Shown: one piece after another, positions 58,528 through 64,000 of the stretch
How the letters are laid out: every line of letters begins with the position of its first letter
Numbering within the stretch: position 1 is the first letter of the stretch
Assembly: GCA_905197685.1 (NCBI GenBank)
Contig: CAJJZS010000001.1
Location: 186,001 to 250,000, forward strand
Direction: 5' to 3'
Length of the DNA stretch: 64,000 nt
DNA from: an uncultured Oscillospiraceae bacterium
Lineage (GTDB): Bacteria; Bacillota; Clostridia; Oscillospirales; Ruminococcaceae
Notes under the pieces: generated by a model
What the model saw: only the letters and a program-made list of their open reading frames with translations
What the model was told of the DNA's origin: nothing
Database searches by the model: none
Program-made: the position numbers and the translations under genes

Positions 58528-60744
58528 TTATTGAGTTACCTTTTTAAACAGCAGCCATGTGGTGACAAAGTAGCAGGCGAACAGCAAAAAGAAGATGAGA
58601 GTTACACAAATTGCAGAGAAAATCAGCGGGGAATAACCGATATAAGCCTGAATTTCCGCCGGAAAACTTTGCGTAAGGCTGATAAAAAAGATGAAAGAAA
58701 GAAGTAATGCGGTGAAAACGGGGACGCCGAACCACAGTAACAGCTGTTTTCCGATTAAACGGTTTCCCTGCGCTTCATCAATCCCCATCTTGCGCAGCAC
58801 AGAGAATCGGTAGTGATACTGCGGAGCGTCGAACAGTTGCTGAAGGGAAAGAACGGTAAAACAGGACACTAAAAGAACCAGCGCGCTGTATATCATCGAC
58901 GCTTTTAAGATGAAGGTGTTTGCGATGTTGTCGTTGACCTGCCGGGTGGCAGTGCGGATAAAAAAGCGCATACCGATACCGTCCTGCGGTTCTTCAGGGA
59001 AATATTTGTCAAACATTTCTTCCAGACCGACGGCAACAGAAAAAGGCAGCGGTTTTTCGGTCATCAGATAGCGGTGGCTCATCACCGGAAACAGCTGTTC
59101 ACAGATATGGTCGGGGAAAATTAACAGAAGGTTGGTGTAGATATTGTAGATACTTTCTCCGATGGAATTTTGGTAGATGCCGTTCTGCTTTAAGGTAAGC
59201 GGTCCTGCGTCGGTATCCAGTTTGTGATGTTGGGAAATCCAATCCTCAACCTCGGAATCAAGGGCAATACTTTGACGGTTTATCGCAAATTCATTTTCCT
59301 GTAAAGAAATCGGTTCGTACCCCAGCATTTCTGCCAGACGATTGTAATCGGAAAGGGAAACGGCGACAACGGGAAAATCCTGTTTTACTCTTTGATGAAA
59401 CTGTTCGCGCTTTGGAAGATAAAGCGAAACCAAGCAATCTGCTTTGACTGCAACCTGATGTTCACTGAGGTAATCGTCGATTTGGGCATAATCGGAAAGC
59501 ACCAGCTGAGATTCGTCAACAGTATCTTCATAGCGGGAAGAAATCTGAATGTCAAAGACAGAACGCTCCTTTAAATATCCGTTTGCCCAACCGCAAAGAA
59601 ACGGCTCTGTTAAAAACAGACAAAGCGAAAAGGTTAAGGTCAGGCAGATTAACGCCATGGTTTTGCTGGTTGTTTTCAGTTTTGATAAAACCTGCCCAAA
59701 GAAAAACAGATTTGTTTCCCGATAGCGAATGTGAGGAAAGCGCTGTTTGATCCACAGCAAAAAGAAGCCGAGCAGAAAGAACAGACAGAATACAGCAAAG
59801 ATAAGCTCCAAAACCAGCAATCCCATATACAGGTTCAGCGTACTTGCATCAAACGGTAAAAAATATTTTTGAGTAAGAACCGGCGCAAGAGAAAAACAAA
59901 AGATACGAGCGAGAGATATTGGAAATAAAACAGCAATCAGTCGGGAAACAGAAAACCGCTTTCGTAAAAAAAGACGGAGCAGAATCGCCGCTACAGACGC
60001 TGCCGGAAGAAGAATTGTTCCCCAGTACAGCAGATGTGCCGGTAAGGGAAAACGCGGGTCAAAAAAGTATAACAGATGGCGAATCCCAAAAATGCAGGTA
60101 TAAACCGAAAGCAAAGCATATGCGGCAATCAGGATGCGGATTCCCAAATCCTTGCTTAGGGTCGGTTCATTTTTTTGTTCTGCATACAGCATATCAATTA
60201 CTTTGATTTTTCGGATAAAGCGGATATTCCATGCACCGATTACCAAAAAGATGAAAAGAAAAACTCCGCAGGTCAGCAAAACGGTGTCGGGAAACAGCAT
60301 CCAGGACAAGGTAAACGGTTTTCCAAAGGAGTTTAACAGCATAGCAGTGATAAACTGGGAAAACACACTTCCCAACAAAACCCCGAGCAGAATGGAAAAA
60401 ATCCCCATAATCAGCGTTTCAAAAAAGAATAACAGGGCGGTAGTCCTTCGCTCCATGCCGATGACGGTCTGAACGGCAAACTCCTTTTGCCTCCGCAGAA
60501 TCATGTAGCGGTTTACATAGGAAATCAGGAATAAAAGCAGCAGACTGATCACACAGATTGCCAGCTTCACGCCGCCGCTTAACATCTGCAAATCATACTC
60601 CAATCCCAAATCCGGTTGGTAGTAATCGCTGGTAACGGATAACAGGGAATAAAACATTGAAATACATAATGTGAGCGTAACAAGATAAATCAGATAATCT
60701 TTTAAGGAACGCTTGGCGTTTTTAAAGACTAATTTTGCATACAT
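58528..60744 (-). CDS. Bce-type ABC transporter permease (FtsX domains)
   Basis: The 738-aa product has the BceB layout: a first helix near 15–35, three helices to about 190 with the FtsX motif VNRYMILRRQKEFAVQTVIG split near 75, several more helices, then a large extracytoplasmic domain (about 390–620) before the last three helices. Such permeases with their ATPase sense and expel antimicrobial peptides such as bacitracin. The ATG at 60744 has AGAGGTG upstream. The gene follows the ATPase, kinase and regulator genes on the same strand, completing a detoxification module. Confidence 0.88.
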   Translation of the reverse strand: MYAKLVFKNAKRSLKDYLIYLVTLTLCISMFYSLLSVTSDYYQPDLGLEYDLQMLSGGVKLAICVISLLLLFLISYVNRYMILRRQKEFAVQTVIGMERRTTALLFFFETLIMGIFSILLGVLLGSVFSQFITAMLLNSFGKPFTLSWMLFPDTVLLTCGVFLFIFLVIGAWNIRFIRKIKVIDMLYAEQKNEPTLSKDLGIRILIAAYALLSVYTCIFGIRHLLYFFDPRFPLPAHLLYWGTILLPAASVAAILLRLFLRKRFSVSRLIAVLFPISLARIFCFSLAPVLTQKYFLPFDASTLNLYMGLLVLELIFAVFCLFFLLGFFLLWIKQRFPHIRYRETNLFFFGQVLSKLKTTSKTMALICLTLTFSLCLFLTEPFLCGWANGYLKERSVFDIQISSRYEDTVDESQLVLSDYAQIDDYLSEHQVAVKADCLVSLYLPKREQFHQRVKQDFPVVAVSLSDYNRLAEMLGYEPISLQENEFAINRQSIALDSEVEDWISQHHKLDTDAGPLTLKQNGIYQNSIGESIYNIYTNLLLIFPDHICEQLFPVMSHRYLMTEKPLPFSVAVGLEEMFDKYFPEEPQDGIGMRFFIRTATRQVNDNIANTFILKASMIYSALVLLVSCFTVLSLQQLFDAPQYHYRFSVLRKMGIDEAQGNRLIGKQLLLWFGVPVFTALLLSFIFFISLTQSFPAEIQAYIGYSPLIFSAICVTLIFFLLFACYFVTTWLLFKKVTQ

Positions 60745-60792
60745 TAAAAGCACCTCTTTTCACAAGATACAACAGGACAGTCAGTCTGCATT

Positions 60793-61566
60793 TTAAAGGG
60801 ATTGAATCTCATTACCCCCGCCCCCCATCATGGTAAGAACGTCCAAAATGCGGTCAAAAAACTCGTGGCGGGATTGCTCTCCCTTTCGGATTTCGGTAAA
60901 GATAACACCGTCACGCAAAAACAAGATGCGGTCAGTATAACTTGCGGCAAAGGCGTCATGCGTTACCATGAGAATGGTTGCGCTGAGCTGGACGTTGATT
61001 TTTTGCAGGGTGGACAGCAGCATCTGGGAAGAATGGCTGTCCAGCGCACCGGTCGGCTCGTCGGCTAAAATCAATTTTGGATTGTGTATCAGGGCGCGGG
61101 CGCAGGCGCAGCGCTGTTTTTGACCGCCCGATACCTGATAGGGGTATTTATTCAGAATGTCGGAGATGTTTAATTTTTTTGCCATCTCTTCAATCTGTGT
61201 TTCAATCAGTTCGGGCTTCACATGGTTGATGGTGAGGGCAAGAGCAATATTTTCCGAAACGGTAAGGGTGTCTAACAGGTGAAAATCCTGAAAGATAAAA
61301 CCAAGATTTTCTCTGCGGAACTTTGCAAGCTCTTTTTCTTTGATTTCGGTGATGTCGATATCGTTAAGATAAATGTGTCCCGAGCTTACCGTGTCAATGG
61401 TCGAGATGCAGTTGAGCATGGTAGTTTTTCCCGAACCGGAAGCGCCCATAATGCCGACAAACTCTCCTTCATCCACCGAAAAGCTGATGTCATTGATTGC
61501 TTTGGTAATGGTGTCTTGATTTCCGTAGTATTTTTGGATATGGTCCAATCGTAAAATTTGTTTCAT
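60793..61566 (-). CDS. Bce-type ABC transporter ATP-binding protein
   Basis: The 257-aa ATPase has Walker A GASGSGKT near 40, the Q-loop GFIFQDFHLLDTL near 87, signature VSGGQKQRCACARAL near 143 and Walker B LILADEPTGALDS near 162. FHLLDTLT and DEPTGALD are typical of the MacB/LolD/BceA group that serves FtsX-type permeases. It is encoded just before the permease. The start has GAGGTGA upstream. Confidence 0.92.
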   Translation of the reverse strand: MKQILRLDHIQKYYGNQDTITKAINDISFSVDEGEFVGIMGASGSGKTTMLNCISTIDTVSSGHIYLNDIDITEIKEKELAKFRRENLGFIFQDFHLLDTLTVSENIALALTINHVKPELIETQIEEMAKKLNISDILNKYPYQVSGGQKQRCACARALIHNPKLILADEPTGALDSHSSQMLLSTLQKINVQLSATILMVTHDAFAASYTDRILFLRDGVIFTEIRKGEQSRHEFFDRILDVLTMMGGGGNEIQSL

Positions 61567-61686
61567 AATAAATAATCACCTCACCGATATTGTACAAAAG
61601 AAAAGGGGAAGTTGGTAGCAACTTCCCTTACAAAAATCTAACAAAATTGTAAGAACTTCTGCAAAAATGCAGAGAAAAAAGAAATA

Positions 61687-62712
61687 TTATCTTCTGTGGG
61701 ACAAAATCAGATTGTTCTGATAAAAAGAGATGGAAAAGGTGCTGCCGTGACAATCGGCGGAAGTGTCGGAAGATACGCTGATTTGGATTCCCAGCTTGTC
61801 GCAGAGCTGACGGCACAGATACAATCCCAAACCGGTGGAGTTTTGCTGTTTTCTGCCGTTGCTTCCGGTAAATCCCTTTTCAAAGACGCGGGGCAGTTCG
61901 TCTGCCGGGATTCCGATTCCGTTATCCGAAAGGGAAAGAACGGTGTTTTCTCCCGATTGAGAAACAGAAAAGCAAAGCTCCGCCTGCTGAGAGCGGTATT
62001 TTACCGCATTGACAATCAGCTGATTTAAGATAAAGCGCAGCCATTTTTCGTCGCAAAAAACAAGGGCGTCTTCGGTGTCGAGAGAAACTGCGGCATTATT
62101 TTGCCGCAGCAGATATTTGTTATCGGCAATCGCCTGATGAATGACGCTAAGCAGAGAAATTTCCCGCACAGAGTAGTCCTTTTCGGTATGCTCCATGCGC
62201 GCATAGTAAAGCGCCTGTTCGATAAAATGACCGGTTTTTTCAATCTCGCTCAACATTCGGCGGGAAGCGGGGGAACGCTCGTTTTCACACAGCAGCTTCA
62301 TCGCGGCGAGGGGAGTTTTGACCTCATGTACCCATTGTTCGATATATTCCCGATATTCTGCACGCTCTTGATGTACCTGCGAAATCTGCTCCAACATGGA
62401 TTTGTTGGAAAGGCGCAGGATTTTATAAAAGATAAGGTCATCGGCGCGTTCGGGAACGGGCATCATCTCGGAAATCAGATACCGCTCCTTTAAATTTTCG
62501 GTAAGGCGCAGCAGCGCTTCCAGCTGATGTTTGCGGTGAAGGTAGGAAAAGAAAATCCCCGCAGATAAAACCAGACACCATATCAGCAGGATAAATGCAA
62601 CCGCAGCGGGGGAAAAGCGGTTAATCAACAAAAAAACAGTGAGCGCTGCCATGCAGACAAACTGAAGCAATAAAAACGGCAGCAGGTTTTTGAAATAGAG
62701 CTTTTTGTTCAT
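61687..62712 (-). CDS. intramembrane-sensing histidine kinase (BceS-like)
   Basis: The 341-aa kinase has two closely spaced N-terminal helices (about 10–32 and 36–56) and almost no extracytoplasmic loop, as in kinases that receive their signal from a BceB permease. The phospho-acceptor is in QWVHEVKTPLAAM near 130, the N-box in LNQLIVNAVKYRS near 232, and G-boxes in DNGIGIPADELPRVF and STGLGLYLCRQL. Its start overlaps the response-regulator stop by four bases (ATGA). Confidence 0.92.
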   Translation of the reverse strand: MNKKLYFKNLLPFLLLQFVCMAALTVFLLINRFSPAAVAFILLIWCLVLSAGIFFSYLHRKHQLEALLRLTENLKERYLISEMMPVPERADDLIFYKILRLSNKSMLEQISQVHQERAEYREYIEQWVHEVKTPLAAMKLLCENERSPASRRMLSEIEKTGHFIEQALYYARMEHTEKDYSVREISLLSVIHQAIADNKYLLRQNNAAVSLDTEDALVFCDEKWLRFILNQLIVNAVKYRSQQAELCFSVSQSGENTVLSLSDNGIGIPADELPRVFEKGFTGSNGRKQQNSTGLGLYLCRQLCDKLGIQISVSSDTSADCHGSTFSISFYQNNLILSHRR

Positions 62713-63371
62713 ATCGTGTACCCCTGCCGATGTTTGGTTTTGATAAAGTCGTTTAATCCGACAGCAGATAATTTTTTTCGGATTCGGTTGATGTTCACGC
62801 TCAAAGCGTTGCTGTCAATGTACAGGCGACAGTCCCACAGATAGTCGATTAAATCGTCATAAGAACAAATTTTCCCCGCATTTTTAAACAAGTAGTATAA
62901 AATTTTTCCCTCATTTTTGGTAAGCTCTACCCTTTGTCCCCGGTATTCCAGCTCGCTGCATTCCGGATGTAAAACAGCTTGTTTGTGTTGCAGCAGTTGC
63001 GGTTGTTCGGCAGGATAGGAGCGCTTGAGCAAAGAAGCAATCTTTGCCAGCAAAATCGCGGTGTGATAAGGTTTTGTGATAAAAGCGTCGCCCCCGAGCA
63101 TGATGCTGTTCAGTTCGTCCAGTTCGCTGTCCGAGCTGGTAACGAAGATAATCGGCAGGTTGGAAAAGGCGCGGATTTGGGAGCAAACGGAAAAGCCGCT
63201 GATGCCGGGCAGCTTAATATCCAACAGTACAAGATGAGGAGAGGTCTGCTTTACCTGCTGCGCAATTTGGGAAAAATCGTCCGGCGCAACAACCTCGTAT
63301 CCGTTTGAGATAAGCAGCGTTTGCAGCTGCGAACGAATGACAGGGTCATCCTCTACAATAAAAAGTTTCAT
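62709..63371 (-). CDS. OmpR-family response regulator (BceR-like)
   Basis: The 220-aa product has a receiver domain with the acidic pair in FIVEDD (8–9 region), the phospho-Asp in LVLLDIKLPG near 52, Thr in IIFVTSSD and Lys in AFITKPYH. A winged-helix OmpR domain follows, with VELTKNEGKILYYL near 140 and SVNINRIRKKL near 195. The ATG at 63371 has AGGAGG upstream. It is expected to activate the downstream ABC exporter on peptide-antibiotic stress. Confidence 0.93.
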   Translation of the reverse strand: MKLFIVEDDPVIRSQLQTLLISNGYEVVAPDDFSQIAQQVKQTSPHLVLLDIKLPGISGFSVCSQIRAFSNLPIIFVTSSDSELDELNSIMLGGDAFITKPYHTAILLAKIASLLKRSYPAEQPQLLQHKQAVLHPECSELEYRGQRVELTKNEGKILYYLFKNAGKICSYDDLIDYLWDCRLYIDSNALSVNINRIRKKLSAVGLNDFIKTKHRQGYTI

Positions 63372-63446
63372 GATTCGATACCTCCTGTGTCCTATTATAG
63401 CACGAAAGGGTCGAATCATGAAACAGTGTTGGGAATAAAAATGAAA

Positions 63447-64000
63447 TCAGATATTCTCTTCCCGCAAAGCGTCGATGATGGTATCGTTTCGGATATTTCG
63501 GGAGGAAATCAGGTAAGAAGCTCCGATTGCAGCCATCACAGACAGGATGCTGAGCAGGATTTTGCCGACAGGCAAAAACGGCAGAAACTCCGCCAGAGAA
63601 AGGTCAACCGGAACGCTCATCGCAGCAAGATAAATCACCAAAATCGGAACGGTAATCATCACAGGGGAAATCATCATGCGCAGCGCCTCTAAGCGCAGTA
63701 GGCGTTTGATTTCGGCAAAATCCATTCCCACCGAGCGCAGCATGGCAAATTCTTTTCTGCGCTGCCGCAGAGAATTGTGAACGGAAGAAATTGCGTTGGA
63801 AACGCCGATTAAACCTAACAGCAGTCCGATTCCGTTGACAACAAAGTCCATCGCCTTTGACATAACGGCGTTGTTTTGCCTGTCCTCCTCGTTGCTGTAA
63901 ACGGTAACATCCTCGGTGGAAAGGGTCGATTCACAAAGCTGACGCAGCTGTTTGGTTACGGCAAGGTCATCCTGGGGCTGTGTTTTTAAGGAAAGATACA
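63447..64000 (-). CDS. FtsX-family ABC permease, C-terminal part (cut by window edge)
   Basis: The frame is open from the stop at 63447 to the right edge, giving about 184 C-terminal residues. It has an extracytoplasmic stretch with KTQPQDDLAV, then three helices with GVSNAISSVHNSLRQRRKEF near the middle and LRSVGMDFAEIKRLLR, the FtsX-domain coupling segment. It differs from the complete permease at 58528. It probably belongs to a second MacB-like exporter upstream of the regulator pair. Confidence 0.85.
   Translation of the reverse strand, partial: YLSLKTQPQDDLAVTKQLRQLCESTLSTEDVTVYSNEEDRQNNAVMSKAMDFVVNGIGLLLGLIGVSNAISSVHNSLRQRRKEFAMLRSVGMDFAEIKRLLRLEALRMMISPVMITVPILVIYLAAMSVPVDLSLAEFLPFLPVGKILLSILSVMAAIGASYLISSRNIRNDTIIDALREENI

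Overview
The window reads as a chromosomal segment of an anaerobic, moderately low-GC Firmicute, most likely a clostridium of the Oscillospiraceae/Ruminococcaceae type. Evidence is the hprK–PHP–murB–rapZ–whiA–dnaE–pfkA block, split secD/secF, ftsEX plus an M23 hydrolase, AGGAGG-type ribosome binding sites, sigma-A promoters with 17-base spacers, and many strong intrinsic terminators. TGA is a normal stop in several genes (the DUF58, response-regulator and GLUG-lipoprotein genes) and TGG is used for Trp, so the genetic code is standard.

The centrepiece is 12962–21551, two divergent transcription units that together hold six genes interrupted by a single in-frame TGA each. Leftward: saoT (thioredoxin-like), saoE (ArsP-like permease), saoC (ends Cys-Cys-COOH), a substrate-binding-like selenoprotein, saoA (ABC ATPase) and saoD (DsrE-like). 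Rightward: saoP (ABC permease), two tandem substrate-binding lipoproteins (saoB-type) and saoL (MerB-like lyase). This matches what I recall of the SAO (selenocysteine-assisted organometal) system named in NCBI protein families. The inferred job is to capture an organometal outside the cell, import it, break the carbon–metal bond with a Sec-containing MerB homologue, hand the metal along Cys/Sec carriers and export it. No selA, selB, selC or selD gene lies in the window.

To the right, 21617–26836 is visibly AT-richer and forms a MarR-controlled cassette: an APC transporter and a class I glutamine amidotransferase/gamma-glutamyl hydrolase leftward; marR, a PatB-type C–S lyase and an M19 dipeptidase rightward. 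Together they could take gamma-Glu-Cys-Gly S-conjugates apart. Two copies of one palindrome flank the divergent promoters.

The rest is mostly housekeeping. Left arm (1–12895): FAD protein, cardiolipin synthase, alanine dehydrogenase, HxlR regulator with radical SAM protein, aminotransferase, PucR-type regulator, ftsEX and an M23 hydrolase. Middle (26931–48035): greA, lysS with a fused tRNA-binding domain, a transcribed array of 170-bp repeats, secDF, threonine aldolase, a MoxR/DUF58/DUF4129 operon, a glycosyltransferase, an extracytoplasmic redox operon, a HisRS-like gene and others. Right (48168–64000): tRNA-Ala and tRNA-Val, the hprK–pfkA block, a CYTH protein, and a Bce-type response regulator/kinase/ABC exporter module, ending inside another ABC permease gene.
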